Assembly (NCBI RefSeq): GCF_016545825.1
Contig: NC_052619.1
Location: 33,395,803-33,459,802 of the forward strand
Reading direction: 5' to 3'
DNA: 64,000 nucleotides
Origin: Eucalyptus grandis
Taxonomy: Eukaryota; Streptophyta; Magnoliopsida; Myrtales; Myrtaceae
The notes beneath the pieces are model-generated. The model was not told where the DNA came from, did no database searches, and saw nothing but the letters and a program-made list of their open reading frames with translations. How positions within the stretch are numbered: position 1 is the stretch's first letter; each line of letters starts with the position of its first letter. Both the position numbers and the translations under genes were made by a program. Positions 1 to 11,279 of this stretch are shown here, one piece after another.

Positions 1-2050
1 GTTAATACATCCATATCATATTTATCTCAATCTATTTTTTTGTGTCAAAATCTTAGGGCAAAGTTGAAACAAAATTAGGGATTTTAGCAAATTTTCAAAA
101 TGCGAGGAGCTCTTAGGGAAAATTAGTAGATTATAGTATATTTCCCAATCTAAGATTTTGGTAATTGGGAGTGACAATAAGTTTTTTTAAAGTAAATTTG
201 GCACATGTCAATTTGGAATTTTTTGCGACATGAAAATTAGTTTAAAGAAAATTTGGCACATGACATATAAATTAATTAAGGATGAATGTCGCACGAATTT
301 ATTGATGTAGTATTTTTTTTTTTTTTTTGGTATTAATCCTTTCGTAAAAGCACTTATGATTCGGGTAATATTATATGTGTTTCTTCAAAGTGACCTCCAT
401 AATTGGCCAGACTTTTAGTACTTAATTACACCTACGGCTACCATAGATGATAGTCTTTTTACTAAAAAAAAGAAAAATCAGTTCGGACCACATTGAGACC
501 CCACCTTATCTACTGCCCAAAAAGTTCACTCTAAGATTCCCACGAAATGGCAACTGCCAATGAGCCAGAATATTACAAGTAAGCCCGTGCACGTCTTTTG
601 CAGACTAATCGAGATTCGGCCGAGACCAGAGAATAGATTGAGGAATCGAACATGTGAAATTCAGTTTGCAAACCAAATCTCGCACGGCTCGGCCAGGGCC
701 AACCATTAGATAGATTAGATGAAAGTTGCATCGCGGAAAACTTCCAGCACTCCCCGTTAGAGTTGCCTCTCTTCCCTTTCTGCTTCACCCGCTGGTCACT
801 TGATCGTCCACAAGAAAATGAGGATTCCTCAGCGTTGTTGTCTCAGCAACAGGGGATATCACTATCAGTTCCTAGTTAACTAGGCGGTCATTAGTCTTGG
901 GACCCTTGAACCCTGTACCGTGCGGATTGATCCTCACTCTTGAGCTTTGGGGTCAGTTGAACTCGGACCAGCCCTGTATAATATATAATGTATATATCAT
1001 AATATATATTATATTATATATTATATATTATATATTTTTGTCTGCTCTAAACCCTTTCGCCTCTATCTTCATTCTTTTTTATGCGATTTTGCCGTTTAAA
1101 TTAGAAAGAGAAACCCAATTAGATTTGACTAAAAAAAGATAAAAACCCTCTTCGCTAGCCTGGCTTTGTTTGCTCGCCTTAGCCTCGCTTGCTTCATGAG
1201 TGCAGTTCAGCTAGTGAAATTGCTTGCCTCTCTTGACCTACTTCACAAACACGAATCAACAATGCAAATGGAGATTTTCGTTGTAAGCTTATCTTAGATT
1301 TTCATAATCTGATTGCTCAATGTTGCGTTGTTAATAGAGATATAATTTAAAAGAGTATATCAAAATAAAAATAAAAAATAAAAAAATAGTTGGTCTAGAG
1401 TTGACTCTAGAATCGGACTATGGTCTAGACCTCAATCCCACGCTCAACGGGATTGGTCTTTAGTCCCAAAAAATGAGGACCAATACTGTATGGGTTGATC
1501 CTCGGGTTAGGTATTAGATTGACTCAAACAAAGAATGCAACTTTCAAGGGAATGACCACCTATTGTCATGCAATGACAAGAATTGCACGGATTAGTGCAG
1601 TAAATGTAAGTGCAAAAGCACAAGTCATATGTATTTGCCAACATATCTAAGTTAAAAAGATAAGGTGGTGTACGCAAAATAGATTTCAAGATGTTGCCGG
1701 TTAAAATTAATTGTTATGAATTCCTTCATTTTTCATCTCTCTCCCACGCGTGCACGAGATGCCCACTAATCATATAGACAGAACAAGAAACAAATTCAAA
1801 CTCATAACGTGGTGGCCCAAACACGCGACTGTACTAGCAATCAAATTATTTGAGTTAACAAAGGGAATAGCTATTGCCTTAGTTCTTGACGATTCAATAA
1901 CAAAAAGGTCACCAAACTCTCCTCACTCTCTTCTATATTAACTATGTAATGATCATGTTACTTGCTCTCTTTTGACAATATAACTATAATAAATGGAAAT
2001 TAACATGCCAATATGCGTAGAGACGATACATCAACATCATTTTAATTATT
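1..2050. other. Intergenic sequence left of gene 1; no gene seen
   Basis: AT-rich sequence without a convincing coding region. The short open frames here are under 85 codons and show no recognisable motif or splice structure. An AT microsatellite lies at about 977-1036. Two short related stretches, near 883-960 and 1395-1510, share words about lines being 'gggatt/ggttgatcctc', which suggests remnants of one dispersed repeat, but I could not define its ends. The part closest to gene 1 is presumably its distal 3' flank. Confidence 0.5.
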
Positions 2051-2473
2051 CAAGAAATCCTTTGCTTGCATCGTAGAAGTTTGTGTTGATATGATCATGA
2101 TTCTAGTGATGCAAATGCAACAGCAACCAGCAAGAAAGAAGCAGCTGAAACCAGATTAAGACAACCCACCTTCTTCCTTCTTCTTTTCTCAAGGGATTTT
2201 ACTAAGATCAAATTCAAAGAGAGAAGTCTATCTGAGCACGAAAAGTCAAGTAATAAAATTCTCATTCTGAGCCAAACGAGGCCTGACTTCATTGACAATA
2301 TGAATAATTTCTATCCATGATAGAAAAAACCTGCTCCTCTAAATTTGCAGCAGGGCGATCTTCACAGTTCTCAGATTCAGCAACATTTATTGATGCCAAT
2401 AAAGGTATGATGGTGCACAGGAATAAATTTAAGGAATTTGAAACCAAAATCTGTTCGCCCCTATTTGTCTGAA
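2050..2473 (-). other. 3' UTR / 3' flank of gene 1
   Basis: Sequence directly after the gene 1 stop that is recognisably shared with the 3' flanks of genes 2, 3 and 4 (about 15360-15632, 38930-39206 and 53170-53443). Shared words include the 'cctgctcctctaaatttgcagcagggc' type segment and an 'attctcattctgag' segment. The open frames in this stretch are not conserved in phase between copies, so I read it as transcribed untranslated sequence rather than an extra exon. Confidence 0.6.
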
Positions 2474-5400
2474 TCAATTACAGTTGAGGACATAGAGGGC
2501 GCAATCATGAGATCCCACCTTTGTTGCTATTGTGCCATTCGTCAGGCGGCCAAGGCCAGTGCCGCTCCATATTTCTTTGCCTTCACAGGAAGTGATGCTC
2601 CGACCAGGAAGCACCTTGGCCAGGTCGGAGACTTCTGTGGCTATCACCATGTTTTCTGAATTCAGGTTGAAAAAGGCCAGATATATTTCTCCTGCATTGA
2701 TGTAAGAATAAAACTAGCTGAGCCAAAAAAAAAGGTCTAAAAATGATCATACTGGCTAAAGTAGAATGCTTGGCAAAGCTATTAAGATCTGCTGATTAGG
2801 CCTTTGACCATTTGTTTGAAACTGGATTATATTGCAATTTCTTCTGCCTTAAGAAGTGTCTACATCCAAATTATGTAAGAGGAGGAGGGGGTTAAAAATC
2901 AAACCCGATCTTCCAGTTGCGATCCAGGAGCGAGCTCCTGCAGCACCAACATTAGCTGCACAAACAATGTGGCTGTAAATAAGTCGCACAAAAACATCAA
3001 ATTTCTGGTGTTTGACATCAGGATCTCTTCTTATAACCTTTGACTTTTTTCATTATAGCGCAGAGTCCAGAATAGCTGCTTATCAGTGTCCCATTACTGT
3101 GAAACTCCCACATCTGTCAAATGTAAGCATTCCATATGTTATCTTCCACATGAATCTAAGCCAAATGATGAATTCCAGCTCAAAGAAAAAAAATATAGTG
3201 GTATGGAATGTAGCAATGACATCATTTACTTGATAATATTAACAGGTGCTAAAAATGCAACAAAACATAGGAGTTTTCTAATTGGGTCTCGAGTTTGTCT
3301 TCTGTGCTGATGTTCAACTAATAACAACACATACCTGATTAGCATTCCATGTGCAGCGTGAAAATGAGCCTCTTGTAAACTCACTAGATGTGATTTTGCG
3401 TCTTGGAGAAGCATTTAAGCAGTAATTCGCCTTTTCAGAAGCTAATAAATGAAGTGCTCCCTGATATTGGCTCCCATACATTATTTCTTCATCTCTGTTA
3501 CACAGCACAAGCATATATCAACACTTGTGCTATGAACAATTACAGGTAGAGAGAACAGCAAATGGAAAAAAGTAGAAGTAGGAGAGAGCATTTTTACGAT
3601 TTGACTAAAGAATTTCTCTTGTATAGGCAAAATGGTTCTCCATATCTACCCTCCATGTTCTCTTTCCAGCAGATCCGTTCCAAACTTTGGTCTGGCTCTT
3701 CAACGAGCCATCTGCTTGCTTTTGGATCTTTGCAACTAGTCAGACCCAAAACCTCTACCTCTGACTCTTCCATACTTGTTGGGTACATTCTAGACCGCCC
3801 GAGTTTTCTACCTCTTGGACTCGATGATTTACGGATATATGGGAACTGTAAATTAATCAATATGAGTAGCCTAAAAGTTCTTCGAAATGTTTGATGTATT
3901 GAATCTTAAGAGAGAGTACATGCCTCCGCATTGTTTGAGCTATAGGAATTTATCTCAAGCAGAATGGGATTGGTAATAAGACTGAAAGTTGTATCATCAA
4001 TGTTCCTCAAATCTCCACCAAACATGAGGGGGGACTTGGCCATCGACCAGAGAGTCATCTACAACTATATTCCGTTAGCTCAAAATAAAAAATTTCTGAT
4101 TGGCGCAAATATTAAAGTCACAAAAAATCTTTATCAAACACATACCTGAGTTCTTTGCTCCTTTAGGTTAAGCCTACATCTCCTATGAGGGCCTTCATTT
4201 GAACCTAATTGTTGAGAGTTTTCACTTTAGCAATACATCACCTCATCTACTTTTCGAAAGATAGTGACAAAGAGTTCATGACTGCAAGATAATTTGCAAA
4301 CTGCAAAAATTACATAATGAAGGAGCCCTGACAGCCACTGTCTACTGACATCTGTCATATAACCACGATTGTGAAGTTTCAAACTATCCATCTGCGACAT
4401 TCTGAAATTGTAAGCGAAGCTTTATCATGAGCTGTAATTTTATGCTAGGGCACATGAAATTAGCCTGCACAAGCTACAGTGAGAATTCACTCTATGTATG
4501 TAACAACCTGGACACAGTCCGCATGGTCGAAACACCAAAAGGAGAACTTCAGGCATAACCTTCAAGGGTGTGCCCTTACTATCATGTCAGAGCCTCTATC
4601 CAGCTCCACAATGCACATTAGGTTTTACAATATCACATGATTAGCATGTTAATTACTTTCTTCCGAAAATCCAAAGTAATCTGATAGGGCCTGCACTAAT
4701 TGGGTGTAATCTCTCGGCTCCTCATATAACAACAATCTGACCCATTTGTAAGCAATATTCATTTGATGGAGTGTTAAGACCATTGAAACAGCTTTATACC
4801 CACTTATTAGTCCAGTCAATCCCTTTAAGTGCAAGATGGAGCAACAGACCTTCAAGTTTATCGCAGAGTAAGACAAGCCCATCGTTATTACCTGGATCAG
4901 TAAGATATCCCAGTGGTAGCATATCAAGGTCAGGCCATGATCTCCCCAACAAGCCACTGGAGCCAATCATTTTAGCAGCAGCAAAGTCCCTGATGAACAA
5001 TAAATTATCAGATTATTAATGGGTGATCTAAGTCCATGACTTTTGTGCTTGACTGTCACATGTTAAATCACCTTGCAACATCAAAATGTGCCGCAACATC
5101 TCCCCATGAATCCCAATCATCCCCAGTAATCCTATACAAGTTGGTCGATCCACTCACAGCCTTTGCCATATCTGGTGTAACACTAGTTCCAGGAGACAGA
5201 GAATATAGGATGGGACGGTCAAGCTCCTTTAGAACCTGTGCAAGGTCACATCAGATATTGTACCCGCCTCAGTTTTCATCTGCAGTGTCTCCTTAACAGA
5301 AAGGACAGTGGTAATTAGGTGAATAAAAGATGAAGAGCCATCATATCGCACCTCAGAGACATACGTGATCTCATTCACATTCAGATCGTCACCAAAAACG

Positions 5401-7368
5401 CAGTCATTTTTTACTGCATCAAAATGATAAAAACTTAGTGTAAAGGATAGTAATTGTAAGTGCTTCAAAATTAATTTCATCTACGGTAATTATTTAGTTA
5501 AATCATCATTTGAAACTAATTAAAGTAGTTTGAATTTAAGAGGTGATCGGCAGCACCAAAAATTTACAAAAGTCCTCATCAACTTACTGAAATCAACGCC
5601 CCATGATGCGTATTGCTGATAAAGTGACCTCAAGAAGGCTTTTCCAGCTCCCAAGTCAGTATTTACACTCATGAATCCATTACGCATCCAAGCACAAGCC
5701 TTTTCCTTCAGCCCTATATCTTGTGCATACCAAACCCGACCGGACTCTTCATATGCACCTCCCTAGTATGGAATCAGAGTAGAAGTAAAAAAGTTATTTC
5801 AGAGAAAATCAAGGGTCACGCTTAATACTTTTCCTAAGACCATGACAGGAGATCAGTGTTTTAGATATTTTGATAAAAGCAAATGTAAATAGTTTAAAGG
5901 AACTCGCTCTCACAAGTAATTTTAAAACCAATGATAAAGTGACCCATCAATCTTGTGTAGAGAAAGGCTTTGTGCAAGACAGAGAAAATCAGCAGATGAA
6001 AGCCTATGAGTAAAATGAACAAACCGTGATCGTATCTAGGATAGGAGTCTTGGCATTGACAGCTTGCGTGCTTATTCCTCTCATGACATGTATCCCGAAC
6101 TTTAGACCCATGCTATGGACTTTTTTTGCAACTTCAGTGAATCCCTTCCCACCTCTAGACGAAGGCCATCGAACTGGGTCAGGGATCATCCTTCCCCATT
6201 CATCAATCACATCGAATCCCAGAGAATCAACGTAAGCACCCGGCACTTTTTTTCGGTACCAAAGGTAGTCGACAACTACATACTGTGTAGTTTGGAGGAA
6301 AAAACAAAAGTGAGGATGAGAAGAAAATGCTTTAGTTTCACTAAGAATCGCTTGCTATTCTAGATAAAAGCTGACAATCTATTAATGAAATGTCACAGTT
6401 ATATAGATAGAACCTCATATTTCTGAGCATGTAGCTTCTCGGAAATGATCTCAGCGTTATGCAGAAACTCTTCTTCGGAGACGGTCCAGCAGAAGGAATC
6501 ATATGAATTCCAACCTCTTGGTGGGGTGCTAGCACGCTCTTCATCCTTTCGATTTGAAGCTTCAGTTAATACACTGTAAAAAAAGAAATTAGTCTTACCA
6601 ATTGCTCCGCCTGGTTAGATCTACCAATTACTTCAGATGTCGTGCAAGAAATTCTCGGAACATCTGAGGAAATACATTGCTATATTCATACAAAAATCTT
6701 CAACTGCATTATTGTATAAGTCAGTGGTTTTACACATGAGCTTTTACGATGTTGTCTAAATACATCACAGCACCACTTTTGCTGGAGATATATCCAAACC
6801 CATTTTTGCTAGTGACACAGTTATCCAAGCAAAATAGCAACAACAGAATCAAAAGCACAGAAATTGCCAAAAAAAGGGGTGTATGTTGACTCTGTCAATC
6901 CTCTGATTTATCCCATACGCTCTGTCTCACAATTAGCCTCACTTGACTCAAATGCAAAATCCAAGACCAACCCAAATCCTCATATACAACGGACTCACGA
7001 AACGAATCAGTTTCCAACAATCACTGCCGATTGTTTCTCCAAAACATTCGCACGCAGCTCTCAACAGACCCGTTGACCTCCAATTCTCACGTCCTACCGT
7101 ATCCCCACCATTAAAGAGCATAGATCAGCAAAAGGAAGCTGCCAGAGCTTATTGGGTAAGCCGGGTAACTCGCATTACCAAACGAAAAAACACAACGACC
7201 CTCGTCACAGTAAGTTCAGAACTCTGCATCTCTTCTAGCCGGGCACTAAGAAAAAAGTCAAAACCCAATTGGGATTCGCGGTGCGAGATTCGAGCTTCAC
7301 CTGAGAGCAAGTAGGAGGAGGAGGAGGAAGAAGGAGGAGGAGGAGGAGGAAGAGAGGGAGAGCTTCAT
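2474..7368 (-). CDS. APSE: GH27 melibiase / beta-L-arabinopyranosidase-like secreted enzyme, gene 1 of 4
   Basis: Fourteen exons, complement(join(2474..2691, 2905..2955, 3038..3113, 3335..3494, 3598..3845, 3924..4058, 4146..4204, 4892..4989, 5072..5235, 5352..5413, 5588..5762, 6025..6282, 6414..6573, 7301..7368)), total 1932 nt and 643 residues, with every junction in phase. The start Met opens a hydrophobic signal peptide with Ser and Leu runs, so the product should be secreted to the wall or vacuole. The GH27 barrel covers roughly residues 37-393: PRGWNSYDSF at 41-50, VVVDYLWYR at 78-86, likely nucleophile Asp224 in IKNDC, likely acid/base Asp280 in RITGDDW, and WPDLDML at 314-320. A C-terminal beta-rich region follows to VLNCN and the stop. 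Length and exon pattern fit the plant At3g26380/APSE family (from memory), reported to remove beta-L-arabinopyranose and alpha-galactose from arabinogalactan. Intron 9 has a GC donor (GAG|GCATGT). Substrate is inferred, not shown by the sequence. Confidence 0.93.
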
Positions 7369-8660
7369 CGCCGGGAGTGATGGAACTGTCGGCCTCGAGC
7401 TGGAACGCAGGAAAGAAGGAGAGAGAGAGGAGAAGGTGGTAACTTTCTTTCTTGTCTCGAATTACGCATACGGTACGAGGAGTAGTACGTGGATGATTTA
7501 TACATGGGTTAAAAGCCAAGAATAATTGAATGCTTCCTTGTCCTAAAACACATATTCGTACGAGAGAGAGAGAGAGAGAGAGAGGGGAGAAAATGTCACT
7601 AAAATAGGATGATGCATTTCGAGGATAATTTAAGATTGACTTTTATGGAAATTTAAGTGTGATTTTGCTAATTAGATTGATGATAATGTGAGTATTTTTG
7701 TCAAAATGATAATGTGAGTTAATTTTCATAGTTTTCATATGTTTTTGCAAAAATGTATAATTTAAAAATATTTTTCTAAAATGATTGTTTGTATCGTTTA
7801 TAATTTTTTTTCATTGTTTACTAAAATTTTTAGACATAAATTGTTGTTGATAATAAAAATACTTCTCATTAACTAATTATTTTGAGTAATTATGGTTAAG
7901 AAATGTTTTCCTAATCATTTATTTTTCACGAAATAAACGAAATATTATCAAAAGGAAGTTTTCTTAACTATAATTTTCTTTGCAATCCAATTTGTTAAGT
8001 CTATTGGAATCCCCATGTTATTACCTATTTATTCCTTTTTAAGTAATTACTTCTTTCTTGTTTATTGATATTTACAATCTCAATGTTTCAATGAAGCATG
8101 GGCCACTCAATTTTTGTGATGTGAATTTTCATTTCATCTTTGATTAAAAAGATAATAGCTATCCAATTTTAAGGATTTTAATCATAGTTATGTTGAAATA
8201 TTTTCTTTTTACAATAGCACGAGATAATATGAATGATCGATATTGAATACGCAAATGTCCAATCCTAATTGAGAGTGATGCCCTTCTGGCTAGGCCATTG
8301 ATTGTTTTTTCTCCCTTCAAATTTTCACCGCTCTTTCCATAGTACTTCCAAGCAAGGTAGCTGACCTTCTCCCCCCAATCTTTTCTTTCACTTCTCATTC
8401 TTTACCCGACTCTTTTGCCTTCACAAATGGCGAGGTTCCCTTTACTTATTACTTATAATAAAAGAAAAATAGATTTGACATGTTTTTCCTCCGATCCTTT
8501 CTTACCATAATTAATTGCTTCCTTTGCTGTTCTTTTTGGAGGGATCACTTCTCTAATCGGTGTACTTTTCTCCTCCATTTTGTAGACTTTTCATTGCTTA
8601 ATATCACTAATATTTCTAATCACAGGGAAGCTGAAAGTTTTCCATCCTCTAACTTCCTAA
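7369..8660 (-). promoter_or_regulatory. Upstream region of gene 1
   Basis: 5' flank of gene 1. A GA microsatellite lies at about 7562-7585. The stretch from about 8260 to 8630 is homologous to the distal upstream regions of genes 2 and 3 (near 21750-22450 and 45260-46170) and to the orphan copy near 28560-29500: it shares the 'tcttttctttcacttc(t/c)cattcttta' segment and the 'ggtgtacttttctcc...gtagacttttc' segment. Unlike those copies it lacks the ~500-bp foldback insertion, so it preserves the empty site. Confidence 0.6.
7495..7502 (-). promoter_or_regulatory. Candidate TATA box of gene 1
   Basis: Reads TATAAATC on the minus strand, about 127 bases upstream of the gene 1 start codon. In genes 2 and 3 the same aligned position is occupied by TA-repeat tracts at 20459-20486 and 44104-44117, about 103-130 bases from their start codons. 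The shared position supports a core-promoter role, but there is no transcript evidence. Confidence 0.4.
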
Positions 8661-8691
8661 TGTGAGTCATGAAAATTAAATTCAAACTCAA

Positions 8692-9365
8692 AAGCATCAA
8701 AATTAATGCATGGATTTTCTGTTTTTGGTCTAAAGGGCAAATATTGGATAAAAGCACTTCTATTTTTGGGGGAAAATGTATAAAAATGAGTTCGATTATG
8801 CGAGGGTTGAATATGGATTGAGAAATTTTTTTGATCATAATTATATGACCAAACCCATACCAATCCACCCTAGGAACAAGTCTAAATGTAAAAGCATGTG
8901 ACCAATTAAAAAGGGACTTGGATGAAAATAGAAATTATTGGCCAAGGTCATGCAAAGTAACTTTGAATTAGCTTATTGGTAAGTGTACCAAAAAGGGCCT
9001 AATGTAAATCAATCAAACATAAAAATGAATTTGTAGATCAAACCAATAATCTATTTTGACATGTGGCATCCAATCCAATGGAGCAACTGGTACAATTTCG
9101 TTGATTTTCTGTATTTGAAAGCATCACAATTAATGCATGAATATTCTATATTTAGTCCTACAGGCAAATGTTAGGTAAAATCCTACCATGTTGGAAAGAA
9201 GGCCTATTAGATTGTGGGAAAATGTGAAAAAGTTATTTCAATTATGAAAGGGTTGCATAAAAATTGATAAAACTTGGCGATCCAAAATTATATAATTGGA
9301 TTCATTTCAATTCACCATGTGGATAAGTCTAAATGTAAAAAGTATGCGATTTTTTTTAAAAATGG
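8692..9365. repeat. Diverged direct repeat, two copies
   Basis: Two similar stretches in the same orientation at about 8692-8921 and 9119-9365. Both run through 'aaagcatcaaaattaatgca', a glycine-codon-like 'gggaaaatgt' segment, 'gggttg(a/c)at' and 'aagtctaaatgtaaaa'. They are separated by about 200 bases. No terminal repeats or coding potential were seen; this is either an old local duplication or two copies of one dispersed element. Confidence 0.6.
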
Positions 9366-9589
9366 ACTCCAGCCAAACTAATCTTCTATTTCAAGTCCCT
9401 CCTTGTTTAACGCAAATGTTTTGGTGGTGCAATCCATTTCGTGATTACACAGGTAGATAAGGAATCATTAAATTCATACATAAAGGGGTTCTATAAATGT
9501 TATTTTCCTTATGGGATGGTGCTCCCGACAACGCATGATGTTGGTTTTCTTTTATCGCACTTGGGAAAATGAACTAGATTTAATGATGC

Positions 9590-10030
9590 CAGATGCTTTT
9601 TTTTTGGCTTTTTGTCAGCTACTGGTCTCAGGATAGAGACAGGACGGCAAGGAGACAGATGGGGGGTCGCCAAAACGTGGGAGGCTATTGTTTGGCCAGA
9701 TACGATTGGGCTGCAAAAAGGTGACCCCCGAGGCTAGAGATCAAAGTTGACCTGTTCTTGTCAGATTGCCCAATTAACTATTTTTAACCTTTCCTTTTAA
9801 TGTAAACATATCCTCCTCTAGTTTGCTTAGATTCTTGAGTCATCCATCAGAAGCAATCCTATCAAGTTTGCTTGCTTGGCGTGACGGTTTAAGCAAATCG
9901 TCAAATAATGCTGATCCTACACGCATGATCAGAAAAAGAAAGAGATGAGAGGGATAGCAGGTCGTCCCTAGCTCATCGATGAGGTCCCCGTTAGACATCG
10001 GATAACGATCGCCAATTCGAGCTAAGTTGT
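9590..10030. other. Conserved non-coding block shared with 59160-59530
   Basis: About 400 bases here align with the region upstream of gene 4 at 59160-59530. Shared segments include 'ttttgtcagct', 'ggttgttcggccaga(t)acgattgg'-type words, 'atcctcctctag', 'tatcaagttt(g/a)ct(t/c)gcttggc' and 'ggtcgtccct'. No open frame is conserved. It lies 2.2-2.7 kb upstream of gene 1 and 1.0-1.3 kb upstream of gene 4, so it may be an old upstream element or the relic of a neighbouring gene. Confidence 0.55.
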
Positions 10031-10380
10031 GCTCTTGCCTAGACTGCGAGGGTGGTAATTACTCCCATGGATGACCCCACATAAATATGTTGGTCATGAG
10101 GAGGGTTGTCGGGTATGATTGGAAGAGTTTTGGAGAAACGCAAAGTCAATTTCATTTGGATTTTTTTTATATTATAAAAAATTAAGAGCAAATGTCTCAA
10201 AGTAAATAATTATTGAGTTTTTGATATCACAAGAAATAAGATAAATGCATCCTAGTTAGGATGATTTGAAATTTTTAATGGTTTATTTCCTTACTTTTTT
10301 ATTATTTAAAAATAGGGAACAATTTTAGCTATAGGAAGAATATTATATTGCTAAGTAGGAAAAATGGTATGGGCAAATAA

Positions 10381-11276
10381 GGACGCGTTTGGTAACGATT
10401 ACTGTTTCAGTAGATTCGATTAGAAATGATTTTTTTTTTTTTGTTCCACGAATTGATTCTAAGTATTTTAAGCTATTTTATAACTATAAAAAATTTCTAA
10501 TTTTGAAATAAAATTGCGTTTGGTACCATGCTAATTGATTATGTTCCAAATTAATTTATTTTAATTTTTAAATAATTTTTATTATTTTTATTATTTTTTC
10601 TTTTCTTTTTTCTCCTATTTTTCTTCTTCTTCTTCTTCAAGCCGGTCGCCGGTCCAACAACCGGCCAAACGAGGGTCGGTGACCTCACTGGAGCGTCGCC
10701 AGCCCTCGTCGGCTGAGCCTCGTCGATAGCTGGGCGAGGCTCGCCTAGCCCTACCGGCCTCGCTGGTGGCTAGGCCGGCCTCGTTAGGGCTGAGTGAGGC
10801 CCGGCTAGCCACTGGTGGGGCTGGGCATCAGGAGGTTTGCCCAACCTTGAAGAGGCTCGGCTTGCCAGATTTGGAGAGGCCGAGCCTCGCCGGTGGCTAA
10901 GCTTGCCTCTAGCGAGTTCGCTGAACCTCACCTTGGCCTGGCGAGCCTCCGGCGAGCTTGCCAAACCGGTTGCTGGCGAGCGGCGGACAGTGGTGGATGG
11001 GGGCGGATGGTGGCGTGCGATTGAAGAAGAAGAAGAAAAGAGAAGAATAGTTAATTCTGATTTTTTTTTTGTGATTTTGGAACAAGAACTATATATATAT
11101 ATATATATTTATTTATTCTTGATTCTACTCCCAATTGTTTCCAGGAATAAATTTATTTATGGGAACAAAAATTTTACCAAATGCGATTTTGTTCCCAAAT
11201 TGATTTTAGGAACAAAGAATCAGGATTTGGCCATGTTTGATATTTAGCTTTATTTGGATGGTTACCAAACATAGTC
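10381..11276. mobile_element. Non-autonomous PIF/Harbinger-like element with GC-rich core (896 bp)
   Basis: The ends are imperfect inverted repeats: GGACGCGTTTGGTAACG on the left, and on the right the reverse complement of GACTATGTTTGGTAACC. They are flanked by TAA target duplications at 10378-10380 and 11277-11279. The core (about 10640-11000) is very GC-rich with degenerate GGCGAGGCT/AGCCTCGCC words. The TWA target and GTTTGG termini are typical of Harbinger/Tourist-type elements. No transposase frame is present; overlapping open frames on both strands reflect base composition. Confidence 0.72.
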
Positions 11277-11279
11277 TAA

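Noticed and set aside
2095..2298. Small frame downstream of gene 1, with similar frames after genes 2 and 3
   Set aside because: Similarity continues through frame shifts between copies, as expected for a shared 3' UTR rather than a coding exon.
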